Positions 1 through 8,928 are shown, counted from the first letter of the stretch. The stretch: 40,175 nt of DNA from Planctomycetota bacterium (GCA_029550925.1 JAKPGL010000108.1:1-40175); one strand, 5' to 3'. The notes: generated from the letters alone by a model not told the origin. Numbers and translations are program-made.

Positions 1-434
1 GTCCCCACCACCAATTCATGGACTTCCATAGGCGTCCGCTGAGCGGTCCGAAGCTGCTCTAACGTTTTGCGGATCCAGTTCTGTCCCTCTTGGATCGAGC
101 GGGTGGTGCCGCCGGAGTGTTGAATAACTAACGTATGGACCGGTCGGCCGCTGATTCGGATCGTCTCCGCCAGTTTTTCTCTGGGAAAACTTTCACATCC
201 GAGCGACACTAGCAATACTGCCCCCACATTCGGGTGAGTACAAATCTGCTTCATCATCCGCTGGCCGTATTCACTCGGATAACAGCCGGGAAAGCCGATC
301 AAATGCACCGGTTCGCCACGAAAGCCCAGAGCAATCTCCCGGGCCACATGATGGGCGCATTCCACCAGATAGGCGACCGCCAGGATATTGCGAATGCCTT
401 TTCGACCGTCGGCTCTCAGATACCCTTGAAGCAT
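1..434 (-). CDS. UxaA-family altronate/galactarate dehydratase-like protein, partial (N-terminal part)
   Basis: The gene runs off the left edge of the window; about 144 N-terminal residues are visible. The start MLQGYLRADGRKGIRN is the typical opening of the C-terminal catalytic domain of altronate and galactarate dehydratases (GYxRxDGRxGxRN), followed by a VECAHHVA segment and GFPGC and LGCE motifs, matching the family's conserved cysteine-containing stretches. These enzymes dehydrate sugar acids (altronate, galactarate) in hexuronate catabolism in the cytoplasm. No SAF domain precedes it, so this is the stand-alone form in which the SAF domain is a separate protein. The ATG at 434 has AGAAGG seven bases upstream, and no other start lies close in frame. 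The exact substrate cannot be told from this fragment. Confidence 0.82.
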   Translation of the reverse strand, partial: MLQGYLRADGRKGIRNILAVAYLVECAHHVAREIALGFRGEPVHLIGFPGCYPSEYGQRMMKQICTHPNVGAVLLVSLGCESFPREKLAETIRISGRPVHTLVIQHSGGTTRSIQEGQNWIRKTLEQLRTAQRTPMEVHELVVG

Positions 435-672
435 GGAACGACCTTCTAAAATGGTTTTGTCTCCTGTTCCTCGGACGCTGCTAAGGGAGAAAAGGGAGTG
501 TCTTTTCGCCTGTTGCGGCGTAGGTTTGGAAAATTCGCACTTTGTATTTTCCAACCAACTCCTTTCCATATTACTTTCCTGACGGTTTTCCCACCAGGGG
601 CAGGTTGACCTTTTATCGGCCGGGGGTAATACTTCTTCAAATTCCCACACAGTGTTTTAGGAGATAATTCGT

Positions 673-1497
673 ATGGAGATCAACTTTCTGACGATCCCAA
701 GCTGCCGGTATGCCTATATAGATCAGGGAGAGGGGACTGCTTGGCTTTTTATTCATGGATTTCCTTTGGATCATCGGATGTGGTTGCCGGTGATCCATCG
801 GATGAGTAAGCACGTGCGGACCATCGCCCCGGATTTGCGAGGTTTTGGCCAATCGGAGTCGCCGGTTGCTCCTGTGGTTACGATGGCTGAGTTCGCCGAC
901 GACCTGGCCCACCTATTAGACGCCTTGGGCGTTCGCCAACGGGCCGTGATCTGTGGGCTTTCCATGGGAGGATATATAGCGTTTGAGTTTTGGCGTCGCC
1001 ACAAGGAGCGGGTAGCTGGGCTGGTGCTGTGCGATACCCGTGCCGCCTCGGATACGCCGGAGGCTGCCCGAGTCCGCGAGGCGACGGCTCAACGGATCCT
1101 GAAAGAAGGCACGAACTTTTTGGCCGACAGTATGCTGCCCCGCCTTCTGGCCTCCCAAACCTTTCAACAGCAACCGGACCTTGCAGAGGAGCTTCGGCAG
1201 CAGATATGCCGGGCCAATCCGCAGGGAGCGGCGGCGGCCACACTCGGCATGGCCCAGCGACGGGACATGCAGCCAGTGCTTCCGGAGATCACCTGCCCGA
1301 CGCTGGTCCTAGTCGGTGCGGAGGATGTGATTTCTCCCCCGGCGGAAATGCGGAGTATCGCAGAAGCCATCCCCAACGCCCAATTTGTGGAAATTGCCGA
1401 GGCTGGGCATTTGGCCCCGTTGGAAAAACCGGGCATCGTAGCCGACGCCTTCTTGGACTTTCTCCGTCGGGCGGCGATTCGTACGAAGTCCGATTGA
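673..1497 (+). CDS. alpha/beta-fold hydrolase
   Basis: A complete 274-residue alpha/beta hydrolase. Visible elements are the oxyanion-hole HGFP motif at 28-31, the DLRGFGQS strand-turn at 54-61, the nucleophile elbow GLSMGG with Ser97, the acid Asp218 in VGAEDVISPP and His246 in AGHLAPLEKP, which together form the usual triad. Length and motif spacing fit the family of small esterases, lactonases and ring-fission hydrolases (3-oxoadipate enol-lactonase-like). No signal peptide is visible, so it is probably cytoplasmic. The ATG follows AGGAGA at a good distance. It is divergent from the sugar-acid dehydratase gene, which gives no firm substrate. The repeat at 1503-1700 begins just after the stop. 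Confidence 0.93.
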   Translation: MEINFLTIPSCRYAYIDQGEGTAWLFIHGFPLDHRMWLPVIHRMSKHVRTIAPDLRGFGQSESPVAPVVTMAEFADDLAHLLDALGVRQRAVICGLSMGGYIAFEFWRRHKERVAGLVLCDTRAASDTPEAARVREATAQRILKEGTNFLADSMLPRLLASQTFQQQPDLAEELRQQICRANPQGAAAATLGMAQRRDMQPVLPEITCPTLVLVGAEDVISPPAEMRSIAEAIPNAQFVEIAEAGHLAPLEKPGIVADAFLDFLRRAAIRTKSD

Positions 1498-1502
1498 ATT
1501 CC

Positions 1503-1700
1503 GGTAACGTTTTCGCCGAATGGAGAACCACAACGTGTCATCCCCGCGGCAGTAGGAATCCAATAAAAAACCTGCTGAAACAGCCGCCCAACGGGACCGC
1601 CTCTGGAAGCCTAGATTCCCGTGTGCGCGGGAATGACAGATCGACATCCCAATTCGTGCAGGAATACGGGAATGGTCGATTTCTCCCAATGAGATGTTAC
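1503..1700. repeat. Family A nested inverted-repeat element, copy 1
   Basis: Left end GTAACGTTTTCGCCGAATGG is a variant of the family consensus GTAACATTTTAGCCGAATG. The inner inverted repeats are TGTCATCCCCGCG near 1535 and CGCGGGAATGACA near 1638-1650. The right end is degraded but still finishes in ATGTTAC at 1694-1700. That terminal TTA (1697-1699) is read on the minus strand as the TAA stop codon of the next gene. The interior differs from copies 2 and 3. Confidence 0.6.
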
Positions 1701-3079
1701 GGCAGGGGCAGTTTTTGCAGTTCGAATGGGAACTCTTCGGTCAGCAGGAGGCCTGGGGCTTCATAAATAAACTTATATTTCTCCACTGCTTCTATCCCCT
1801 CGAACGCATAGCGTAATCCGATCTCTATGTCCGTGTGCCGAAAAGGTTCTACGCCGTCGCTGAGAATTTTTTGGCCTTCTTCCGATTCCAAATAGGCCCG
1901 GTTCCTGTAGAACCAATGGTAATGGGATTGGAACGCCTCGCTGGGCCGATCATACCGCAAGAGCACTTCCACCTGCCACTGCCGGCCCTCTTTGCGGGCC
2001 TCCAACAGGGTTACAGTAGCGCCGGCCCGTCGTTGGGACTGGTTGCGAGCGGCCGATAATCGATCGAAGGAAAACCGCTGTATGGCCCCCGGCAGAGTGG
2101 CCGTCAGCTTTCCTTGGACCGATTCTAGCCGACTGGCGGACCGATCGGGCAGCGCCAGCCGGACCTCTAATTCGGCGGCTTTTTGGCCGACCTTGATCGG
2201 TGCAATGGACTGGGCTTCCGGTCGGGCTGGCGGAAGCGGTCGTCCCTGATCGTCCCGAACCTGGACTGTCTGGTGCGGAAGCCGAAGCACCACCGGACTT
2301 ACCCTTGGCTCCCAGGCCGCCTCCAAGACCAATACCAAATGATCCCCCAATCGGGACCGGTAGTCCCGTTGGGCGATCAGTCGCTGGGCGGCGATCCGCA
2401 GCGGCCCCACATAACAGGCCCCTTGGCTTCGGGGGTGTTCATGTTCCGGTCGAGGCAGGACCATCAGGTCTTCGCCGGGATCATACGGATAGATAGTCAG
2501 CCCGGCCTGGTCGAGCAGTTGGTCCAACAGAGGCCAAAAAGGCTTTTTCGCCGTTTTGGTGGAAAAGGTAAGCCGCTTGGTCAAATCCTGCACATCGCTC
2601 CGCAGTCGTAGGCGATTCCCCGTCTGCTGGTACACCTGCTGAAACACTTCCCAATAGGAAGGCGTCCCCTCCGGCAGGCTGACTACGGAGGCTTGTCGCA
2701 CCGACTCGGCAAGGCGTCGCTGCAATTGTTCCCGTATCCGCGTCAGCGAGACGGCCGTCTGGGGCGACTGCTGGGGATCGACCTCTGGTAAAAGGTCCAG
2801 GATTTTTGGCCCCAGGGCCAAGAGGGCTTCTTCAGCCTGGGCGCGTTGGGCGGCCTGAGGGGCGTCCAATTGCCGAACTAACCGACGGACCCGACCGGCC
2901 AACTCCGTTTGCGGATCGTTGACGCCGGCTTTCTCCTGAGTTTTCTCCTGGGGGGGGGCTTCGGAGAGTGCTGCTGGAGGATCATCTGCCGCAAAGGCCC
3001 ACTCCGCAGCGCCAAGGCCGCCAAATCCCGCCAACCCCGCCGCCGTCCCAAAAACTATGCTCAACAAACAACGCCACAT
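1697..3079 (-). CDS. Secreted or periplasmic protein of unknown function with HEAT-like N-terminal region
   Basis: A 460-residue protein that I cannot assign to a named family. Residues 1-30 form a signal peptide with a hydrophobic core and an AFA-AD cleavage-like site. A Glu/Pro/Ala-rich linker follows (about 31-60), then a helical stretch at about 60-125 (LVRQLDAPQAAQRAQAEEALLALG) that resembles one or two HEAT repeats, as is common in planctomycete secreted proteins. The rest looks beta-rich, with a final segment on the path YAFEGIEAVEKYKFIYEAPGLLL. It lies 120 bases downstream of the 110-residue membrane protein and is probably co-transcribed with it. Its stop codon lies in the end of the family A repeat, so the original C-terminus may have been different. 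Confidence 0.85.
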   Translation of the reverse strand: MWRCLLSIVFGTAAGLAGFGGLGAAEWAFAADDPPAALSEAPPQEKTQEKAGVNDPQTELAGRVRRLVRQLDAPQAAQRAQAEEALLALGPKILDLLPEVDPQQSPQTAVSLTRIREQLQRRLAESVRQASVVSLPEGTPSYWEVFQQVYQQTGNRLRLRSDVQDLTKRLTFSTKTAKKPFWPLLDQLLDQAGLTIYPYDPGEDLMVLPRPEHEHPRSQGACYVGPLRIAAQRLIAQRDYRSRLGDHLVLVLEAAWEPRVSPVVLRLPHQTVQVRDDQGRPLPPARPEAQSIAPIKVGQKAAELEVRLALPDRSASRLESVQGKLTATLPGAIQRFSFDRLSAARNQSQRRAGATVTLLEARKEGRQWQVEVLLRYDRPSEAFQSHYHWFYRNRAYLESEEGQKILSDGVEPFRHTDIEIGLRYAFEGIEAVEKYKFIYEAPGLLLTEEFPFELQKLPLP

Positions 3080-3198
3080 GGTGGAATCTGTCTGTAATAA
3101 TGCCTGCCGTTCCGAAGGATCTCTCCTACCGGCCGGGGCAATTCCTACCGTCTGGAAATTGTCTCCCTATCGGCAGAGACCAATGAGGTCCCAGGAGC

Positions 3199-3531
3199 TT
3201 ACTCGGATTCGATGTGGGTAACCAGATCGCCGGAATAACGAAGCCGCATCCGATATTTCTGCAAAATTCCTCTCCAGATAAAAAGTTCTTGGTTTTTGTC
3301 TCCTTCTCGGCTTGGGCTGCCTTGAATCAATTTATCCACATCCTTTTTGGCCAAAGGGGCTTGTTCGTCTTCCACTTGGGAGGCAATTTTTTGATAGGTG
3401 CTGCTCCACTGGCTACGGACCCGAAGTTCCCAGATGATCACCAGACTTGCTATAATCACAAACACAATCAGTACGATTCGATAGATCGGCATGACGGGCT
3501 TTTTCGCCCCCTGCTCCGACGCATTGTGCAT
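3199..3531 (-). CDS. Small single-span membrane protein, unknown function
   Basis: A 110-residue protein with one membrane segment at about 16-36 (IYRIVLIVFVIIASLVIIW). A short positively charged N-terminus precedes it and a hydrophilic, helix-forming C-terminal domain of about 70 residues follows. Charge distribution suggests the tail faces the periplasm. No known domain is recognised. It is transcribed toward the 460-residue secreted protein on the same strand and the two probably form an envelope operon. The open reading frame on the opposite strand (3214-3876) is a shadow. Confidence 0.75.
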   Translation of the reverse strand: MHNASEQGAKKPVMPIYRIVLIVFVIIASLVIIWELRVRSQWSSTYQKIASQVEDEQAPLAKKDVDKLIQGSPSREGDKNQELFIWRGILQKYRMRLRYSGDLVTHIESE

Positions 3532-4037
3532 GGCTCGGCTCCTTACAGGAAAAAGAAAAGGAAAATATCTCCCGACGCCGCAAAGCCGGTCGTCCGATAC
3601 AATGGACTTTTTACTCTAGGTTCAGCTAAGACGAGAACTCGACTTTTCCACCCGTTGAAAAAGTCTGTTGTATCCTACCTGTCGAGACGAAATCCTGCAA
3701 GAGGGGAGGTTGCCCCAACTCCTCTCAGGGGGCTTCCTGCTAACTCGGTCTGTCAGACAGGTTCGGCTTACCATGGAACAGACCGTGTTATTCAGACCGG
3801 GTTGCTTATGCCATGGAAACCAGGCAGGCAAATCCTAGAAAAACTGGATGTTGGAAGAGGTTCGGGCATGGCATAATCAATCCCACTTTCAATGACAAGC
3901 CAACCCCCGGCTTTTCTTCGGGAAGGTAAAATTTTATTTTAAGACGGTTCTGGCCTGGCGGCGGTTTCGGCAGCTTGTTGGGTGGGTTTCCCTGGAACAT
4001 CCCGGCGTAATACGGCAACACGGAGCGAGACAACAAA
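3532..4037. other. Divergent intergenic region, no gene seen
   Basis: About 500 bases between the minus-strand membrane protein and the plus-strand ABC-F gene. It holds short palindromes, for example GTCTGTCAGAC near 3751-3761, and an A/T-rich tract just before 3940. It presumably contains promoters for both sides, but I could not settle on -35/-10 boxes. Confidence 0.4.
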
Positions 4038-5960
4038 GTGGCTCTTCTGACAGTCGAAAACTTGCGAAAACATTATGGCAGCCAGACGGTGCTGGACGGC
4101 GTGTCGCTGGAGGTTCAGCCTGGGGAACGGATTGGACTTCTGGGACCCAATGGCAGCGGCAAAACGACCCTGCTGAAAATCTTGGCCGGTCTGGAGGAAT
4201 CGGACGGCGGTTCGGTCCATCTTTCTCCCGATGTCCAACTGGGCTACTTGGAACAACAACCCCGGTTTGCCCCAGATCGGACGGTTTGGCAAGAGGCGTT
4301 TAGCGCTTTGGAACACTGGGCCGCCCTGGGACAAGAGGCAGTCCAGATCGCCCACCAACTCAGCCAAACGACCGATCCGGCCGAACATCGTCGATTGGCC
4401 GCCCGGTTCGACCAAATCCACCAACTCCTCCAGCACCACGACGCCTACCATCTGGATCGCAAAGTCGAGCAGGTCCTTACGGGCCTGGGCTTCCGAAAAG
4501 ACCAATGGGAGCAGCCGGTTGGCGTGCTGTCAGGCGGGGAACAGAATCGGCTCATGCTGGCCCGGCTTCTTCTGGGGCAACATGACCTGGTGCTTTTGGA
4601 CGAGCCGTCCAACCACCTGGATTTGGAGATGACGCTTTGGCTAGAAGAATATCTGGCCAATTGCCCCGCCGCCATGATCCTGGTCAGCCACGACCGCTAC
4701 TTCCTCGATCGAGTAACCACCCGGATTGTGGAACTTTTGCAGGGCAAAGTGGAATCATACCCGGGCAATTTTTCCGCCTACTGCCGACTCAAAGCCGAGC
4801 GAGTGTTGGTGCAACGGCGAACCTACGAAAAGCAACAGGCGGCGATTGCCAAGGCGGAAGAGTTCATCCGGCGTTATTTTTACGGCCAGCGCCACGCCCA
4901 GGCGGAAGACCGGCGTAAAAAACTGGCCCGCCTCCAACGGGTCGAACCGCCGCGGGAGATCACCGGACCGCCGATGAGCTTCGGCCAGCCAAGCCGATCC
5001 GGCGACATCGTACTCCGGGTCGAGGGACTTTCGAAAGGATTCGGCCGCACGCTGTTTCGGGACTTGAGTTTTCAGATCCTTCGAGGCCAACGATGGGGGA
5101 TCCTAGGGCCGAACGGCTCCGGGAAAACGACGCTGCTGAAATGTCTGCTGGGCCAACTGACGCCGGATAGCGGAGAGGTGGAACTAGGCCACGGCGTCCA
5201 GGTCGGCTACTTCGATCAGCATGGGACTCAGTTGCCGGAAGAAGAACTCGTGGTGGATGCGATCCGTCCGTCTTCCGGTCAAATGGAAGTTCAACAACTG
5301 CGGGACATGCTCGGACGATTCGGCATTACGGGCGATCGGGCCTTGCAGCCAGTCCGTTCCCTGAGCGGCGGAGAGCGAAACCGCGTCAACTTGGCCCGAC
5401 TGGCCGCCCTCGGCGCCAACTTCCTCGTGCTCGACGAACCGACCAACCACCTGGACCTCTGGGCACGCCAATCGCTCGAAAAAGCCTTGCAAGAGTTTCC
5501 CGGCGCCGTGCTTTTCGTCTCCCACGACCGCTACTTCATCAATCAGGTAGCCGATCACCTCATCGTACTCCAGCCGGATCGGATCCGCATCGTCGAGGGT
5601 AATTACGACACGTATCGTCAAATGGCCGAAACCGTTTGGGCTGAAACAAAAACGTCAACCGGCCAACCCAAAGCCGTCGATACCTCCCCCGCCAAACAGA
5701 AACCGAAAACCGCCGCCCGCCGTGCAGAACAAAAACCCCGACGGAAACGAAAGTTCCCCTACCGCAAATTGGCCGACCTGGAAGCAGAAATCTTCCAGCG
5801 GGAAACTCGCCTGGAAGAACTCTACCAGTTGTTGGCCAGTCCCGAAGTCTATCGCAGCGGCCAACGGGTCCGAGAAGTGCAACAGGAAATCGACCAGCAC
5901 AAACAGGCGTTGACTCTTCTCTACGAACACTGGGAAGAGGCGGTGGAATTGGACATGTAG
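4038..5960 (+). CDS. ABC-F family ATP-binding cassette protein with C-terminal coiled coil
   Basis: A 640-residue soluble protein with two ABC ATPase domains and no membrane segments, the signature of ABC-F ribosome-acting ATPases (Uup, EttA, YheS and resistance factors). Domain 1 has Walker A GPNGSGKTT at 36-44, signature LSGGEQN at 164-170, Walker B VLLDEP at 185-190 and switch SHDR at 217-220. The interdomain linker (about 240-320) is basic and coiled-coil. Domain 2 has Walker A at 357-365, LSGGERN at 442-448, Walker B ending DEP at 466-468 and SHDR at 495-498. A lysine/arginine-rich stretch leads into a C-terminal coiled coil (about 575-640), the Uup/YheS-type tail. The start is GTG: in frame, the upstream codons reach a stop with no ATG. 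The ribosome binding site is weak. A housekeeping translation factor is more likely than a resistance gene, but the sequence alone cannot separate them. Confidence 0.95.
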   Translation: MALLTVENLRKHYGSQTVLDGVSLEVQPGERIGLLGPNGSGKTTLLKILAGLEESDGGSVHLSPDVQLGYLEQQPRFAPDRTVWQEAFSALEHWAALGQEAVQIAHQLSQTTDPAEHRRLAARFDQIHQLLQHHDAYHLDRKVEQVLTGLGFRKDQWEQPVGVLSGGEQNRLMLARLLLGQHDLVLLDEPSNHLDLEMTLWLEEYLANCPAAMILVSHDRYFLDRVTTRIVELLQGKVESYPGNFSAYCRLKAERVLVQRRTYEKQQAAIAKAEEFIRRYFYGQRHAQAEDRRKKLARLQRVEPPREITGPPMSFGQPSRSGDIVLRVEGLSKGFGRTLFRDLSFQILRGQRWGILGPNGSGKTTLLKCLLGQLTPDSGEVELGHGVQVGYFDQHGTQLPEEELVVDAIRPSSGQMEVQQLRDMLGRFGITGDRALQPVRSLSGGERNRVNLARLAALGANFLVLDEPTNHLDLWARQSLEKALQEFPGAVLFVSHDRYFINQVADHLIVLQPDRIRIVEGNYDTYRQMAETVWAETKTSTGQPKAVDTSPAKQKPKTAARRAEQKPRRKRKFPYRKLADLEAEIFQRETRLEELYQLLASPEVYRSGQRVREVQQEIDQHKQALTLLYEHWEEAVELDM

Positions 5961-6365
5961 GCAAGGACGATGCCTGGCAGGCCCGCTCTTTGCGGCGGAG
6001 GACGATGGGGGACTTCGACATGGCAAGGACTCCTGCCGAGTCCCAGCAGGCTCTTTTTCGAGACGAAACTTCTTTTATTCCTGCCAGATTCTTGGAAATG
6101 GCGGCAAAATACCACCCGAAAAGAGGGTTTTTGAGATAGTACCAGGAGATTGAGATTTACCTGTTTTTTCTAATTATTCATAAATTCGCAGAGGTTCCTG
6201 AATTATCTATTTTTCCTAAAGCTCTCATATTATCTAATCGCAGTAATTTTGACCTAAAATTGCTGGGAAGACATTGCCAATAGAAACCTATCCCGGGGGC
6301 GGTCAGAACTGACCCCTCTATAGGGTGGGTGTTTGCCTTGCTCACGTTTAGCCGGAACTTGCTCC
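5961..6365. other. Intergenic region with terminator-like and regulatory-like hairpins
   Basis: About 400 bases without a gene. A hairpin lies at 6027-6057 (see terminator entry). The stretch 6120-6280 is unusually A/T-rich for this window. A perfect inverted repeat GGTCAG-AA-CTGACC sits at 6301-6314, directly upstream of the next gene, within a run of G and C blocks. It could be a leader hairpin or an operator; no known riboswitch is recognised. Confidence 0.4.
6027..6057 (+). terminator. Possible terminator after the ABC-F gene
   Basis: CCTGC (6032-6036) pairs with GCAGG (6046-6050), followed by CTCTTTTT. An alternative pairing GGACT/AGTCC overlaps it. The stem is only five base pairs, so the call is tentative. 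It lies about 70 bases past the ABC-F stop. Confidence 0.4.
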
Positions 6366-8402
6366 ATGGTGTTTTGGGTGATCATGGGGGTAGCGATTGG
6401 GAACCTTCTGCTGGGGTTTGCGCTGGCGGTGTTTTTGAATCGACGATACCAGACCCTAGTAGTTACCGCTCCGGCCTCTTCACAAAATCTTTTCCCTCAG
6501 CCTGCCAGACGCAAAGAAAGCTCGGATACGGAAGCAGCCAGGAGTAGGCCGGACTCCATGTCCGGGCTGGAAACTGCTGCTGAGGCGACGTTGGACGATT
6601 TGGCTTCGGAACCAATCTTGGAAGAACCTTCTGGGGAAGGGTTGTACGACCAAGAAGAATCTCAAACCACGCCGGAAATGCCTTCGGAAATCGAGGAGAA
6701 GACGAAGAGCAATTCTTCCTCGTTGCCCGATACAGAACCTACACAGTCGGCCGATGAGAGCGAAAAGACGCCGGAATCGGCCGAGGCGGAAGTTCCCGCA
6801 GGGCCGAGCGTTCAACAAGAAAATCCGCCCGAAATCCAGGCAAAAGGCGAACCGACAGAAAACATCGCTTCGGCAGAGGAGGGCGAGAAAACACAGGCAG
6901 AGGCTGCCGAGCCGACAGACGCTCCTCCGATCCTACCAGCAACAAGCGTAGGGTCTCCGGACGCCGGAGCCGAATCGCCTTCCAAGTCGAAGCCGTCCCA
7001 GGATACACCTGAACCACCAGGAGAGAAGCGGAGGGAAGGTCTGGCGGGTATTCCTCCCACGGAAGCAGACTCCCGCCGAGCATCGGGCGGCCCCCAGGTG
7101 ATTGCTTCCCCAGAGAAGGGGAAGGGGGTTTCCCCGACCGGCGCATCGCCAGTTTTGGCCACTGCCGACCGATCTTCTTCGAAGGCCGAGGGCGATCTTT
7201 CAACCGATAGATCGAACCCTTCGGAGTCAACAGGCGGAGAAGAAACCTACCCGACCGCACAAAAACCGGCGAAAGCAGGTTCGGAGATTTCCGATCCGAC
7301 AGCCGTTCGCCAACCATCGCGACATACGCAGGGACAAAAGGGGGACGAGCCGACGGCTGCGGCCCAGGCCGATTCGGCCTCCTCGGCCAGCGGTCTGGAG
7401 GCCTCATTGGAACGGGCTTTATCGCAGTGGCAGGCCGAAGCAGCCCGATATTTTGACCATCTCAGCCGAACTCGTGCGAAAGTCCAAAGAATCTCCAACC
7501 GTCCCAAGACCGAAGAGATTTACGCTTCGTTAGGAGAAATCCATCGGGCCGGGCAGGAGTATTTGACTACCGCTCGGCCGGCGCGGGATGCGTTCAGCCA
7601 ACTTGCGAATTTGCGAACCGCAATGACGCCCATGAAGGACCATATCCATAGCTTGGCCGCCAAAGAGGAGACTCTCATTGATTTGACCCCAGACCTGCTG
7701 CCCCAGACAGCGGCCGGTAAAGATAATCATCTGCTCTGTCAGCAGTTGCTTCAGCATACAGATCGGCTGTTGGAGGCCAATCGGAAGGTGCAGTCGGCCC
7801 TGGAGGCGACTAAGCAAGGCACGCCAAAGGAGACGGCGGCGGAAGGTTCGCGATCTCAGAAGTCTGGCAATGGCTCGCTTTTCGACGAGTCGATGCGGAA
7901 AAAGGTCTTCTCCTGGTGGGAGGAGAGCCGACCCCATACCCATCGCCTGAGCGTCATTATCCTGGAGGTCGATGACTTCGAGCGGATCGAAGAAGACCAT
8001 GGACCTTCGATGAGCGAAGGACTGCTCCGGGCGATCGAGAAGCTGCTCGACATTGCACGACAAGAAGAGAATTTTGTAATTCCGCTCACCGGGCCGCGAT
8101 TTGCCTGCTTTTGCCTCAATCGGTCGATGGACAGAGCGGTGGATTTCGCGGAATATATCCGCCAAAGTTTGATCGCCACTCGGTTTTACCGACGGAAAAC
8201 CGAATTGCGGATTTCCATAAGTTGCGGGGTTACCGAGGCCACCAGGGACGATACCCCGGAGACAGCATTGGAACGCGCGGAGGTGGCCGTCCTACAAGCC
8301 CGTCGCTACGGCAAAGGCCGCACGTTCTCCCACGACGGCTATTTCCCCATGCCAGTGCCCGCCCATCCGCTGGCCGTCGCCCCGAAAGAGTTTGAAATCT
8401 GA
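6366..8402 (+). CDS. Membrane-anchored protein with long acidic linker and degenerate GGDEF domain
   Basis: About 678 residues from the ATG at 6366. A TTG at 6333 is an in-frame alternative that would add 11 residues; the ATG is preferred because the membrane segment (about 3-25) then starts at the N-terminus as usual. Residues about 45-370 are low-complexity and rich in Glu, Ser, Pro, Ala and Thr. A helical region follows at about 375-500. The C-terminal part (about 510-655) has the fold pattern of a GGDEF domain: VIILEVDDFERIEEDHG matches the DxDxFKxxND segment, and RISISCGVTEA plus ALERAEVAVLQARRYGKGR match the end of the domain. The GGDEF loop itself is replaced by TGPRFACF. It should therefore lack diguanylate cyclase activity and may be a sensor, a scaffold or a GTP/c-di-GMP-binding protein. 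Partner unknown. Confidence 0.85.
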   Translation: MVFWVIMGVAIGNLLLGFALAVFLNRRYQTLVVTAPASSQNLFPQPARRKESSDTEAARSRPDSMSGLETAAEATLDDLASEPILEEPSGEGLYDQEESQTTPEMPSEIEEKTKSNSSSLPDTEPTQSADESEKTPESAEAEVPAGPSVQQENPPEIQAKGEPTENIASAEEGEKTQAEAAEPTDAPPILPATSVGSPDAGAESPSKSKPSQDTPEPPGEKRREGLAGIPPTEADSRRASGGPQVIASPEKGKGVSPTGASPVLATADRSSSKAEGDLSTDRSNPSESTGGEETYPTAQKPAKAGSEISDPTAVRQPSRHTQGQKGDEPTAAAQADSASSASGLEASLERALSQWQAEAARYFDHLSRTRAKVQRISNRPKTEEIYASLGEIHRAGQEYLTTARPARDAFSQLANLRTAMTPMKDHIHSLAAKEETLIDLTPDLLPQTAAGKDNHLLCQQLLQHTDRLLEANRKVQSALEATKQGTPKETAAEGSRSQKSGNGSLFDESMRKKVFSWWEESRPHTHRLSVIILEVDDFERIEEDHGPSMSEGLLRAIEKLLDIARQEENFVIPLTGPRFACFCLNRSMDRAVDFAEYIRQSLIATRFYRRKTELRISISCGVTEATRDDTPETALERAEVAVLQARRYGKGRTFSHDGYFPMPVPAHPLAVAPKEFEI

Positions 8403-8461
8403 TCCGTTCGCTTCCCGATCTGGCGTCGTTGTTTTATATCCTTTGGCGGCTTAAGTAGTTC

Positions 8462-8697
8462 GTAATTATTCAGCCGAGTGCAGAAGTACCGGAATTTTCT
8501 TAGCAAACCCCGAGATTTTTCCGGCGAATATGTCATTCCCGCTCTAGCGGGAATCTAGGCTTCTTGCAGCCGCTACTTGGGAGGAATAACAACGTAGCCG
8601 CCTCACAGGACCCTGGATTGAGAGCTTGCGCGGGAATGACAGCGCCGGGCAAAATTCGCCTAAAATAAGCCACCTCTGCCTTCGGCTAAAATGTTAC
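8462..8697. repeat. Family A nested inverted-repeat element, copy 2
   Basis: Left end GTAATTATTCAGCCGAGTGC and right end GGCTAAAATGTTAC form imperfect outer inverted repeats. Inner repeats TGTCATTCCCGC (near 8530) and GCGCGGGAATGACA (near 8625-8640) enclose an interior of about 80 bases. The interior is nearly identical to the reverse complement of the interior of copy 3 (14783-14977), whereas the right flanks of the two copies are in the same direction. The right end also supplies the stop codon of the PEP-CTERM remnant. Confidence 0.75.
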
Positions 8698-8926
8698 AGT
8701 AGTTCTATTTTTCCGACGGAAGCAGCAACCGGCCCAAACTCCTAGCACCAGAAGGCCGCCGAAGGCCAGGACCTGTGTAGAAGGCTCCGGAACGATTTGC
8801 AAGAATTCCGCGGGCGTCAGCACCCGGTCGGAAAACCGCACTTCATCCAGCCAGACGTGGAGTTCTACCTGCCGATGGATACAGAATCCATCCGGGGGAA
8901 TGGGTCGGTAGAGCGGCTGAAGGCGG
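8686..8926 (-). pseudogene. Remnant of a LamG-like, PEP-CTERM-sorted surface protein (C-terminal end only)
   Basis: An open frame without a start codon translates to a C-terminal fragment. VWLDEVRFSDRVLTPAEF matches the last strand of LamG/concanavalin-like domains. It is followed by VPEPST, a hydrophobic helix (VLAFGGLLVLGVWAGCC) and a basic end FRRKNR, the three-part PEP-CTERM sorting signal used by exosortase. In frame upstream there is a TAA near 8926 and no usable start, so the N-terminal part is missing. The stop TAG (8688-8686) lies in the end of repeat copy 2. The fragment was presumably left by a deletion; it would not be expressed as a sorted protein. It is missed by normal gene finding because it lacks a start. 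Confidence 0.75.
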
Positions 8927-8928
8927 GG

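Noticed and set aside
3214-3876. Long plus-strand open frame (220 residues)
   Set aside because: It covers the small membrane protein on the other strand, has no domain or ribosome binding site, and its composition is that of an antisense shadow.
4038-5960. Antibiotic-resistance ABC-F gene
   Set aside because: The motifs are shared by housekeeping translation factors; the interdomain linker and context give no sign of a resistance subtype.
6366-8402. Active diguanylate cyclase
   Set aside because: The GGDEF loop is replaced by a TGPRF sequence, so the catalytic acidic residues are absent.
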